Notes: generated by a model from the letters alone, not told the origin. 6,078 nt of DNA from JBBKWJ01 sp037968895 (GCA_037968895.1 JBBKWJ010000111.1:1-6078); one strand, 5' to 3'; numbered from the stretch's first letter, positions 1-5,620 are shown. Made by a program: numbers and translations.

Positions 1-272
1 GTCTGCAACACCTCGTTTGAACCGTTCGCAACGAAGATTTGAGCGGCGTCAGCACTGTGCAACGATGCAATCGCTTCACGAAGCTTCGTCGCTTCCCTGT
101 CGGGGTAACGATGCCACTCAACCGAACGAGCGGCTTCCGCAACTGCCTCACGGAAACCGTCTGGCGGCGCACTTGGCGCCTCATTGGTGTTGAGACGGAT
201 TGACACATCGACCTGGGGCGAGTGATAGCCGGTGAGCGCCGATAGATCGGGGCGGATTGTTGGTCGTCCCAT
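1..272 (-). CDS. hisC: Histidinol-phosphate aminotransferase, N-terminal part (cut by window edge)
   Basis: This is the first 90 residues of a pyridoxal-phosphate aminotransferase that converts imidazole-acetol phosphate and glutamate to histidinol phosphate in cytoplasmic histidine synthesis. What is visible fits HisC: the N-terminal arm RLNTNEAPSAPP (residues 26-37), the RYPDRE motif (55-60) that supplies a conserved active-site tyrosine, and VANGSNEVLQ (81-90), the start of the cofactor-phosphate binding region. The catalytic lysine and the rest of a roughly 350-370 residue protein lie beyond base 1. The ATG overlaps the hisD stop by one base (TAATG), the usual sign of translational coupling. 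An AGGGGAG Shine-Dalgarno lies 11 nt upstream, inside hisD (290-284). Expression should come from the promoter ahead of hisD. The family call is firm; other aminotransferases of the same fold are less likely because of the hisD neighbour. Confidence 0.93.
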   Translation of the reverse strand, partial: MGRPTIRPDLSALTGYHSPQVDVSIRLNTNEAPSAPPDGFREAVAEAARSVEWHRYPDREATKLREAIASLHSADAAQIFVANGSNEVLQ

Positions 273-1594
273 TACTGGTCACGCTCCCCTGTCGAGAAGT
301 TGAGCCCGAGGTCTCGCAGGCGAACCCGCACCGACTCAGCGTGAGCGTCGAGGCCCTCAAGTTCGGCCAGCGCAATGGTGTGCGGACCAAGTTTGGCGAT
401 TCCTTCTTCGTCGACCAGCACGACGTGGTGGTCTTTGGTGAAGTCGCCGACGGTGAGCGCCGATGCAAATCGGGCGGAGCCGTAGGTGGGCAACACATGG
501 CTCGGGCCAGCCACGTAATCGCCGAGAGACGCAGGCGCCAGGTGGCCACAGAAGATCGCTCCTGCGTTCTTCACCTTGTCGGCGAGCGCTTCCGCACCGG
601 CGACCTGCAACTCGAGGTGCTCTGGTGCGATGAGGTCGACAACCGCAATCGCGGCCGCCACATCGTCAACGATGGCCACATAACCGGCGGCGGCAAGCGT
701 TGAGCGAACCTCATCGGCCCGGGGCGCAGTTTCGAGTAGGCGGTTTCCCTCGGCATTGACAGCGGCAGCAACGGCTTCGTCCCACGTCACGAGCCAGGCC
801 AGTCCATCTGGTCCGTGTTCGGCCTGAAGGATCACGTCAATTGCGGCGTAGGTCGGGTTCGCTGTCTCGTCGGCAACGACAACGACTTCAGACGGGCCAG
901 CGAACGCAGCGGCGACACCGACGTCGCCGCACACCTCTTGTTTGGCGATGGCCACATAGATGTTGCCAGGGCCCGCAACCACATCGACCGCGGGCACAGT
1001 TTCAGTTCCGTAGGCCATGGCCGCAATCGCTTGGGCTCCGCCGACGGCAAAGACGGCATCGACGCCAGACAGCCGAGCCGCGGCGAGCACAGAGTCGGCG
1101 ACTCGACCGGTGGTGCGGTTTGGTGGCACGCACAAGATCACTTCGGGCACGCCAGCCACCTTGGCCGGCACGACGGTCATGATGACGGTTGATGGGTATT
1201 CGGCTCGTCCACCAGGGACATACATGCCGGCCCGTCCAACGGGACGCTGCGACGCCTTGATCCTCATGCCAGGGCTCTCGACCACGTGTGGTGCGACAAG
1301 CTGGTGCTCGTGGAATGACCGAACATTGGTGATGGCAGCCTCAAATGCCCGGAGAACCTCAGGGCTCAACGCGGCGACGGCAGCGTCCAGATCTTCGTCT
1401 GCCACTCGCAACGACGCCAGCGTGACGCCGTCGAACTGCTCGGTGAGCGCCAACAGTGCGGAGTCTCCCTCTGTCCGGACCCTCTGAATAATCTCGCGAA
1501 CGACGCCTACGGGTTCGTCGCCGGTAAGTTCGGGGCGAGGCAGGTGACCGGCAATGTCAGTGCCAAGGCCTCGAAGATCTAGAACATTGAGCAC
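272..1594 (-). CDS. hisD: Histidinol dehydrogenase
   Basis: HisD performs the last two steps of histidine synthesis, the zinc-dependent oxidation of L-histidinol to histidine with two NAD+. Starting from the GTG at 1594 the protein has 440 residues, near the 434 of E. coli HisD. Residues expected to bind zinc or act in catalysis are present: Q257 and H260 (ILQAEH), E325 and H326 (APEHLEL), D359 (SLGDYVAGPSHVLPT) and H418 (LDAHAESV). The family blocks RAGMYVPGGRAEYPS and VAGPGNIYVAIAK are also intact. The frame stays open to an ATG at 1630, but those extra 12 residues do not look like HisD. The 1594 GTG has a GAGGTGA ribosome site 8-9 nt upstream and begins VLNVLDLRG, matching family N-termini, so I prefer it. 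It leads the his operon, with hisC following directly. No catalytic residue appears to be missing. Confidence 0.96.
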   Translation of the reverse strand: MLNVLDLRGLGTDIAGHLPRPELTGDEPVGVVREIIQRVRTEGDSALLALTEQFDGVTLASLRVADEDLDAAVAALSPEVLRAFEAAITNVRSFHEHQLVAPHVVESPGMRIKASQRPVGRAGMYVPGGRAEYPSTVIMTVVPAKVAGVPEVILCVPPNRTTGRVADSVLAAARLSGVDAVFAVGGAQAIAAMAYGTETVPAVDVVAGPGNIYVAIAKQEVCGDVGVAAAFAGPSEVVVVADETANPTYAAIDVILQAEHGPDGLAWLVTWDEAVAAAVNAEGNRLLETAPRADEVRSTLAAAGYVAIVDDVAAAIAVVDLIAPEHLELQVAGAEALADKVKNAGAIFCGHLAPASLGDYVAGPSHVLPTYGSARFASALTVGDFTKDHHVVLVDEEGIAKLGPHTIALAELEGLDAHAESVRVRLRDLGLNFSTGERDQ

Positions 1595-1603
1595 GGTGTT
1601 GGT

Positions 1604-1609
1604 CACCTC
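1604..1609 (-). promoter_or_regulatory. Ribosome binding site deciding the hisD start
   Basis: On the minus strand GAGGTG (running on to GAGGTGA) matches the 16S anti-Shine-Dalgarno sequence and sits 9 nt before the GTG at 1594. The upstream ATG at 1630 has no comparable site. This favours the shorter HisD. It is also the clearest Shine-Dalgarno sequence in the window, in contrast to the leaderless-looking starts elsewhere. Confidence 0.6.
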
Positions 1610-1649
1610 AAGTCGGCCAAGACGTCGCATGGCGTGGCAAGAGGTATCG

Positions 1650-1659
1650 ACGGTACCGT
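1650..1659. promoter_or_regulatory. Candidate bidirectional promoter core between hisD and the small plus-strand gene
   Basis: The sequence ACGGTACCGT is a perfect 10-bp palindrome. It places a TANNNT-type -10 box (TACCGT) on the plus strand at 1654-1659 and on the minus strand at 1655-1650, both using the same TA base pairs at 1654-1655. With a normal 6-7 nt discriminator, transcripts would begin near 1666 (plus) and 1643 (minus). That leaves a leader of about 30 nt before the GTG at 1697, which has a GGGGGA site, and about 50 nt before the hisD GTG at 1594. I see no convincing -35 boxes. The palindrome could instead be a protein-binding site. Confidence 0.4.
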
Positions 1660-1696
1660 AGTCGCCGCCGCCTTACAGCAGATTTATGGGGGATCA

Positions 1697-1879
1697 GTGG
1701 CAATCGAACGCAGTTCAATCGAGTCGCTCCTGGCGACCCTCGAAGACATCACACGGCGAATCGGCGATCTCTCGCGACATTCAAGTGATGAAGACGAGAT
1801 CGCAATCGAGCTCCGCGAGGTCGAGCGCCAGTTACAAACTTCTACCCGTCGACTCGCCGCCGCCTCCCGTCGCTGTTAA
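1697..1879 (+). CDS. Small charged helical protein of unknown function
   Basis: This is a 60-residue reading frame I cannot assign to a named family. After a few residues it is strongly helix-forming and amphipathic, rich in Glu, Arg, Leu and Ile. It runs from SSIESLLATLEDITRRIGDL through a short acidic linker (SSDEDE) to IAIELREVERQLQTSTRRLA and a basic RR-Cys end, which suggests two helices forming a short coiled coil or hairpin. There is no signal peptide, membrane segment or zinc motif, and only one cysteine, at the very end. Codon use (many ATC, CTC, GAG, GTC) resembles the neighbouring genes, supporting a real gene. The GTG at 1697 has GGGGGA just upstream (1688-1693), though the 3-nt spacing is short. 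An in-frame GTG at 1634 would overlap the promoter palindrome and is less likely. A strong hairpin follows 24 nt after the stop. Confidence 0.6.
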   Translation: MAIERSSIESLLATLEDITRRIGDLSRHSSDEDEIAIELREVERQLQTSTRRLAAASRRC

Positions 1880-1903
1880 CGAGCAGGGCTCGAAACGCGT
1901 CGC

Positions 1904-1940
1904 AGGTGATGCGCTGGTACCGGGTACCAGCGCATCACTT
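1904..1940 (+). terminator. Long perfect hairpin after the small gene, probable terminator without a T-tract
   Basis: Arm GTGATGCGCTGGTAC (1906-1920) and its exact complement (1924-1938) enclose a CGG loop. In a plus-strand RNA a further G-U and A-U pair extend the stem to 17 bp. It starts 24 nt after the stop of the 60-residue gene, where a terminator is expected. No run of T follows on either strand, so it would be of the tail-less kind often proposed in actinobacteria. It may alternatively belong to a structured RNA with the hairpins that follow. Confidence 0.5.
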
Positions 1941-1952
1941 CCAAAACTGACA

Positions 1953-2038
1953 CCGGTGCCCCCACAAGTGGGAGCACCGGCGGCGCGAAGCGAGGCGGCG
2001 GATCCTCGCAACGCTGCTACCAGGTGGCGGGAACCTGG
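1953..2038. other. Cluster of three further hairpins, possible structured RNA or RNA 3' ends
   Basis: Between the long hairpin at 1904-1940 and the end of nth I see no credible gene, but three more stem-loops follow in quick order. The first is 1953-1980: CCGGTGC pairs with GCACCGG and, after one mismatch, CCCA pairs with TGGG around a CAAG loop. The second is 1990-2009: GCGAGG with CCTCGC around an 8-nt loop. The third is 2020-2038: CCAGGT with ACCTGG around a 7-nt loop. The strand is undecided. On the minus strand a possible -10 box TAGTTT (2053-2048) would start an RNA near 2040, right at the first stem, and that RNA would end at the 1904-1940 hairpin. I recognise no tRNA, tmRNA, SRP RNA, RNase P RNA or named riboswitch here. 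The rest, 2039-2112, shows nothing clear. Confidence 0.35.
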
Positions 2039-2112
2039 CTACTGGACAAACTAAACCAACTACCTTACGGCGTGGCGGATGTCCCTCACTTTTCTACTTA
2101 GACCCCGCGATC

Positions 2113-2127
2113 CCGCTTCGGAAGCGG
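2113..2127 (-). terminator. Short hairpin directly after nth, possible terminator
   Basis: The stem CCGCTT/AAGCGG with a 3-nt loop begins four bases after the nth stop codon. The position suits transcription termination of nth, but no T-tract follows on the minus strand (the next bases are G+C rich), so function is uncertain. Confidence 0.35.
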
Positions 2128-2131
2128 AGTA

Positions 2132-2770
2132 TCAGACCTTTGAGGGGCAAAACTCGGCGAGCACGCACTCACCGCATTGAGGCTTGCGAGCGCCGCAAAC
2201 GCGCCGGCCATGAAGAATCATCCGGAGGCTGAACTCGCCACGTTCCATGGCGGGAACCATTGGGTTCAGCTCCATTTCGACCTTCACCGGATCGGTCTCA
2301 GTGGTAATGCCGAGCCGGCCACTGAGGCGCAGCACGTGGGTGTCGACGGGAAGCCCTGGCGCATTCAACGCCACCGATCGCACGACGTTTGCCGTCTTAC
2401 GACCGACGCCAGCGAGCGCCTTCAGATCGGCCATCGGCGTGGGCACTTCACCCCCGTGAAGCTCCACAAGCTGACCAGCGCAAGTGATGATGTTCTTCGC
2501 TTTGCCGCGGAAAAGTCCGAGCGAACCAATCAAAGACTCGACGTCTTCTTGGTTAGCAACAGCGAGAGATTCGGCGTTTGGATACTTCGCGAATAGTGCC
2601 GGGGTCACCTTGTTAACCCCGACGTCGGTTGCTTGGGCCGACAGAATAGTTGCGACGAGGAGCTGAAACGGGTTGTCGTGAATCAACTCGCACAACGCCT
2701 CGGGATACTCAAGGGCCAGAAGCTCGTGAGTCCTTCGTGCTCTGCCCTTTGGGGTGCGTGGCTTGGCCAT
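2132..2770 (-). CDS. nth: Endonuclease III (DNA glycosylase/AP lyase)
   Basis: Nth removes oxidised pyrimidines from DNA and nicks the resulting abasic site in base-excision repair. The 212-residue protein from the ATG at 2770 matches E. coli Nth (211). Diagnostic parts are present: LLVATILSAQATD (residues 37-49), the helix-hairpin-helix LKALAGVGRKTANVV (116-130) with catalytic Lys125, VDTHVLRLSGRLG with catalytic Asp143, and the [4Fe-4S] ligands Cys192, Cys199, Cys202 and Cys208 in the family spacing C-x6-C-x2-C-x5-C. The frame extends upstream to a TTG at 2848, but the extra 26 residues are unlike the family and would overlap mshD. The ATG at 2770 has no Shine-Dalgarno; instead TACCCT lies exactly 6 nt before it, which suggests a leaderless mRNA. 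The gene is transcribed away from mshD and towards the small plus-strand gene. All key residues are intact. Confidence 0.96.
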   Translation of the reverse strand: MAKPRTPKGRARRTHELLALEYPEALCELIHDNPFQLLVATILSAQATDVGVNKVTPALFAKYPNAESLAVANQEDVESLIGSLGLFRGKAKNIITCAGQLVELHGGEVPTPMADLKALAGVGRKTANVVRSVALNAPGLPVDTHVLRLSGRLGITTETDPVKVEMELNPMVPAMERGEFSLRMILHGRRVCGARKPQCGECVLAEFCPSKV

Positions 2771-2776
2771 CAGTCG

Positions 2777-2782
2777 AGGGTA
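2777..2782 (-). promoter_or_regulatory. Candidate -10 box of nth (leaderless start)
   Basis: TACCCT on the minus strand fits the actinobacterial TANNNT -10 pattern and lies 6 nt from the ATG at 2770, so transcription would begin at or next to the start codon. No clear -35 box is seen, and no ribosome binding site is present. Confidence 0.4.
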
Positions 2783-2805
2783 TCGCTGGCCGAAGGGCGA
2801 TGTAG

Positions 2806-2811
2806 TAACGT
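2806..2811 (+). promoter_or_regulatory. Candidate -10 box of mshD
   Basis: TAACGT on the plus strand fits TANNNT. A 7-nt gap would put the transcript start at the GTG at 2819, in frame with mshD, or give a 12-nt leader to the ATG at 2831. It is 24 bp from the outward-facing nth box, so the two promoters would lie side by side in a 60-bp divergent spacer. No good -35 box is visible. Confidence 0.35.
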
Positions 2812-2830
2812 CGCCTTGGTGCATGGGCGA

Positions 2831-3760
2831 ATGGCCATCGAACTTCAAACGAACAACTCGAATCGAGCGAGAGTTGTCGCTGCTGCCCGCGCCGTTTTCG
2901 ACGCTGCGATCGAACCATCTCTGAAGGACGACCGTTTCAATTCCTCGTGGGAGCTAGACGTTCTAGAGCCTGATACTCAGATGTGGACGTCGGTCGGCTA
3001 CGAAGGTTCGACGCCTGTTGCCTATCTCGGTGGTCGTCTCGAATCAGACCAGGTGCTGCGGCTTGAGGCTCTCTTCGACACCAAACTCGCTGACCCCGCC
3101 GGTGTGCTTCGCGCTCAGCTCGATGACCTCAATCAATCGATCGAAGCTGGCGACATCGGAGGGGCCATAGCAGTTGAGGTCTGGGCTAAACCCGCTCCGC
3201 CCTGGCTCGATCAAATTGTGACAGAGGCTGGGCTGCTTCCGTTCCGAGGGCTTCACCAGATGAGGCGACCCCTTCCGATCACGGACGTCACCCCCGTCGT
3301 TACCCGAGCGTTTGTTCCCGACGACGCCGAACCGCTTCGACTCGTGAACAACCGATCATTCGCAAATCACCCGGCCCAAGGCAACCAGTCACCAGCTGAG
3401 TGGAACGCGATGATGGCTGAGCCCTGGTTTCGCAGCGACGGCGTCCGCATCTTCGAGCGCCCAAAGGGCGTCATCGCTGGCTACTGCATCACTAAGATCC
3501 ACGCATCGCCACACGTTGGCGAAATCTATGTGATCGGGCTTGATCCCTCGGTTCACGGTCAGGGGTTGGGTGGTCCAATGACGGCCGCTGGGCTCGACTG
3601 GCTCGCCAAACAAGGCCTCCAAGAGGCGATGCTCTACGTCGAGGCCGACAACGAGCCTGCGATTCGGACCTATGAACGTCTCGGGTTTTCTGTGGTTCGA
3701 AGCGACCGCTCGTGGCAGATCAACTTCGGTCCGACACCAGTCGAAACCTGGCTTACCTAG
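2831..3760 (+). CDS. mshD: Mycothiol synthase (two-domain GNAT acetyltransferase)
   Basis: MshD acetylates cysteinyl-glucosaminyl-inositol with acetyl-CoA, the last step in making mycothiol, the main actinobacterial thiol buffer. The 309-residue protein has the length and two-GNAT layout of mycobacterial MshD (315). The C-terminal domain (about 145-300) is well kept: LHQMRRPL (141-148), NNRSFANHPAQG (173-184), GEIYVIGLDP (230-239) with Glu231 at the position of the proposed catalytic Glu, the acetyl-CoA loop HGQGLGG (242-248) and YVEADNEPAIRTYERLGF (269-286). The N-terminal domain is degenerate: where mycobacterial MshD has a Q/R-x-x-G-x-G loop, this protein has LFDTKLADPAGVLRAQL (81-97). I chose ATG 2831 because it matches the family N-terminus; GTG 2819 adds four residues and suits a leaderless transcript. 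A longer open frame back to 2633 only mirrors nth. Its TAG overlaps the stop of the convergent transporter gene. Confidence 0.9.
   Translation: MAIELQTNNSNRARVVAAARAVFDAAIEPSLKDDRFNSSWELDVLEPDTQMWTSVGYEGSTPVAYLGGRLESDQVLRLEALFDTKLADPAGVLRAQLDDLNQSIEAGDIGGAIAVEVWAKPAPPWLDQIVTEAGLLPFRGLHQMRRPLPITDVTPVVTRAFVPDDAEPLRLVNNRSFANHPAQGNQSPAEWNAMMAEPWFRSDGVRIFERPKGVIAGYCITKIHASPHVGEIYVIGLDPSVHGQGLGGPMTAAGLDWLAKQGLQEAMLYVEADNEPAIRTYERLGFSVVRSDRSWQINFGPTPVETWLT
3757..3760. other. Overlapping stop codons of two convergent genes in one CTAG
   Basis: The palindrome CTAG supplies TAG for mshD on the plus strand (3758-3760) and TAG for the VIT transporter on the minus strand (3759-3757). The genes therefore meet tail to tail with no spacer and no intrinsic terminator between them. 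Transcripts must end inside, or run into, the opposite gene. Confidence 0.9.
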
Positions 3761-4494
3761 GTGACACCGACGCCGATGATGCTGCCGATGGCGTAGGTAA
3801 CGGCTGCGGGAACCGCGGTAAACAGCATCTGACGACCGACAGATTTTGCGATGTTTCCTTCGGTCAGCCGTGCGATCAACACGCCAACCACGGCAGACGC
3901 AACGAGCGCCAACGCAATCGATGCGATTTTGGCTCCGTTGCCAGAGCCAATGAACCATGGCAATAAAGGCAACGACGCGCCGATCGAGAATGCGACGAAT
4001 GACGAATATGCCGCGCCCCACGGAGATCCAAGCTCACCCGGAATCACGCCGAGTTCTTCGCGCGCGTGAAACTCAAGGGCAACGTCTGGGTCGCTCATGA
4101 GCGAGTTTGCGAATTCGCGAGCGAGGTCAGGATCAATTCCGCGCGACTGGTAGCGCTGGGCGAGTTCAACGGCCTCGACGGCCGGGTTCCGTTCGATTTC
4201 TCGGCGTTCAAGCGACAACTCACGTTCGAGAAGTTCGGCTTGCACGCGCATTGAGTTGTATTCGCCCGCAGCCATCGAGATAGCGCCGGCAACCAATCCG
4301 GCGAGTCCTGCGAGGCGGACCACACTCGGCGCCGTATTGGCACCGGCAACGCCGAGGATCAGCCCGACGTTCGAAACCAGTCCATCGCTGATGCCAAAAA
4401 CTGCGGCGCGGGCTGAACCGCCCTGGATGTCGCGGTGATGGTGTTCGTCGACCGGCGGTCTTGGCACTGTTTCGTTTTCGGGCGGCTCAGTCAC
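3757..4494 (-). CDS. VIT1/CCC1-family iron/manganese transporter
   Basis: This 245-residue membrane protein belongs to the vacuolar-iron-transporter family, which moves Fe2+ and/or Mn2+ out of the cytosol, in bacteria most likely by proton-coupled export across the cell membrane. Family features in order: a His-rich N-terminus HHHRDIQGGSARA (18-30), TM1 with FGISDGLVSNVGLILG (33-48) including the conserved Asp37, and TM2 ending ISMAAGEYNSM (72-82). A charged cytosolic metal-binding stretch rich in Glu follows (about 83-150, with ELLERELSLERREIER and HAREELGV), then PGELGSPWGAAYSSF and three hydrophobic segments (about 163-183, 187-209, 221-243), giving five membrane spans. The start is GTG at 4494. 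A GGAGGG lies directly against it, too near for a normal ribosome site, while TAGCTT lies 6 nt upstream. Substrate choice between Fe and Mn cannot be read from sequence. It is divergent from rlmN and convergent with mshD. Confidence 0.93.
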   Translation of the reverse strand: MTEPPENETVPRPPVDEHHHRDIQGGSARAAVFGISDGLVSNVGLILGVAGANTAPSVVRLAGLAGLVAGAISMAAGEYNSMRVQAELLERELSLERREIERNPAVEAVELAQRYQSRGIDPDLAREFANSLMSDPDVALEFHAREELGVIPGELGSPWGAAYSSFVAFSIGASLPLLPWFIGSGNGAKIASIALALVASAVVGVLIARLTEGNIAKSVGRQMLFTAVPAAVTYAIGSIIGVGVT

Positions 4495-4521
4495 CCCTCC
4501 AAGCTACCGTGAAGGGGTGAC
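4490..4521. promoter_or_regulatory. Candidate bidirectional promoter and inverted repeat between the VIT gene and rlmN
   Basis: Only 22 bp separate the two GTG starts (4494 minus, 4517 plus). A perfect 9-bp inverted repeat, GTCACCCCT (4490-4498) and AGGGGTGAC (4513-4521), contains both start codons. Between the arms lie a plus-strand TACCGT (4505-4510) and a minus-strand TAGCTT (4506-4501), each exactly 6 nt from its start codon and sharing the TA at 4505-4506. The simplest reading is a divergent promoter pair giving two leaderless mRNAs starting 23 bp apart. The repeat could also be an operator controlling both. No good -35 boxes are seen. Confidence 0.5.
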
Positions 4522-5587
4522 ATCAGCCCTAGACCTATCAAAAGAGGAGCTCCGGGAGCAGCTTGGCGACGTGCCGAACTATCGCGTCGACCAGATCTGG
4601 CAAGGCCTCTACACGCACGGTCGTCGAATCGACGAGGTCACGTCACTGCCTGCTGCCCTTCGTGAGAGGCTCGGCGTCGACTTTCCGCCAGCCCTCGACC
4701 CAACGACGGTGCAAACCTCAAGCTCCGGCGACACCGTGAAACGGCTCTGGACCCTCGACGACGGCAACCAGATCGAAAGTGTCCTCATGCACTATCGAGA
4801 CCGCTCGACGGTGTGCATCTCTTCCCAAGCAGGCTGTGCGATGGCTTGCGACTTTTGCGCTACCGGGCAGGCTGGCTACTTCAGAAATCTAACTGTCGGC
4901 GAGATGCTCGAACAGGTCATTGCGGCGAAGAACGAGGCCGCTCCGAAGCGTCTGTCAAACATCGTCTACATGGGTATGGGCGAACCCTTCGCCAACTACG
5001 ACCGAGTGGTCACGTCGCTCCACCGCATCATCGACGACATTGGCATTGGCGCTCGCAAAATCACCGTGTCCACGGTCGGACTAGTTCCTCAAATGCGGCG
5101 CTTTGCCGAGGAGGGCATGCAGGTTGGCCTCGCGGTCTCGCTGCACGCGGCCAACGACGCCGACCGCTCGGCGATGATCCCCATCAACAAACGGCACCCC
5201 ATCGCCGACGTCGTCGCAGCCGCTCGCTACTTCCGCGAAACCACAGGCCGACGAGTGTCATTCGAGTGGGCGATGATCGACGGGGTAAACGACAAGCCAA
5301 GTGATGTCGCCGAATTGGCACAAGTTGCTCGCGAAGCGCATGCCCACGTCAACCTCATCCCGCTCAACCCGACGCCCGGCTATCCCACGCTCGGCACACC
5401 AAAGAAACGGATCTATCAGTTCGCCAAAGACCTCGAGGAACGAGGCGTCACTGCCACCGTTCGAGGAAACCGGGGCACCGACATCGATGCAGCCTGCGGA
5501 CAACTCGCGACCGCTCACAAAGACCGCAAGACCAAACCAACCGAGTCGGTCGGCCTCGAGATCAAGCGAACGCCAAAGCCCTCCTAA
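4517..5587 (+). CDS. rlmN: Dual-specificity RNA methyltransferase RlmN (23S rRNA A2503 / tRNA A37)
   Basis: RlmN is a radical-SAM enzyme that methylates C2 of adenosine 2503 in 23S rRNA and of adenosine 37 in some tRNAs. The 356-residue protein has every mark of the family: an N-terminal accessory domain (about 1-90), the cluster motif C-x3-C-x2-C at Cys107, Cys111 and Cys114 inside CAMACDFCATGQAGYFRN, GMGEP (153-157) for SAM binding, and VSTVGLVPQ. The mechanistic Cys327 that carries the methyl group sits in RGTDIDAACGQL, and an upstream Cys100 matches a conserved family cysteine. This separates it from Cfr-type resistance enzymes only by overall similarity, not by a single residue. The last roughly 20 residues (HKDRKTKPTE to the end) are a polar tail beyond the conserved core. 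The GTG start has no spaced Shine-Dalgarno but has TACCGT 6 nt upstream, so a leaderless mRNA is likely. Confidence 0.96.
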   Translation: MTSALDLSKEELREQLGDVPNYRVDQIWQGLYTHGRRIDEVTSLPAALRERLGVDFPPALDPTTVQTSSSGDTVKRLWTLDDGNQIESVLMHYRDRSTVCISSQAGCAMACDFCATGQAGYFRNLTVGEMLEQVIAAKNEAAPKRLSNIVYMGMGEPFANYDRVVTSLHRIIDDIGIGARKITVSTVGLVPQMRRFAEEGMQVGLAVSLHAANDADRSAMIPINKRHPIADVVAAARYFRETTGRRVSFEWAMIDGVNDKPSDVAELAQVAREAHAHVNLIPLNPTPGYPTLGTPKKRIYQFAKDLEERGVTATVRGNRGTDIDAACGQLATAHKDRKTKPTESVGLEIKRTPKPS

Positions 5588-5620
5588 GCAGCCAATTCAA
5601 GGTCAACCGGTCATCGGCAG

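Noticed and set aside
257..1487. Several plus-strand open frames opposite hisD.
   Set aside because: They are shadows of a high-G+C gene with full-length homology on the minus strand and show no domain of their own.
2016..2050. Resemblance to T-box or cobalamin riboswitch pieces (GGTGGCGGGAACC, GCTACTGG).
   Set aside because: The order and surrounding helices of either riboswitch are absent, and no downstream gene on that strand would be regulated; the next gene runs the other way.
1686..2054. A 122-residue open frame on the plus strand covering the small gene and the hairpin region.
   Set aside because: It is out of frame with the better 60-residue candidate, rich in Ser, Pro and Arg in the manner of non-coding frames, and reads straight through three hairpins and part of a fourth.
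2633..2830. Upstream extension of mshD in the same frame.
   Set aside because: It lies opposite nth coding sequence, shows no family similarity, and mshD already has full length from 2831.
2771..2848. Longer nth from the TTG at 2848.
   Set aside because: The 26 extra residues are unlike endonuclease III, the codon is rare as a start, there is no ribosome site, and it would overlap mshD.
3389..4021. A 210-residue minus-strand open frame spanning the ends of mshD and the VIT gene.
   Set aside because: It is Arg/His/Cys rich with no recognisable domain and is antisense or frame-shifted to two well-identified genes.
4091..4104. A perfect 14-bp palindrome, TCGCTCATGAGCGA.
   Set aside because: It lies inside the VIT coding sequence and encodes the ordinary stretch SLMSD; nothing around it suggests a binding site.
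4490..4521. A DtxR/IdeR-type iron box at the VIT/rlmN spacer.
   Set aside because: The inverted repeat GTCACCCCT/AGGGGTGAC does not resemble the TTAGG-type consensus, so iron control cannot be claimed.
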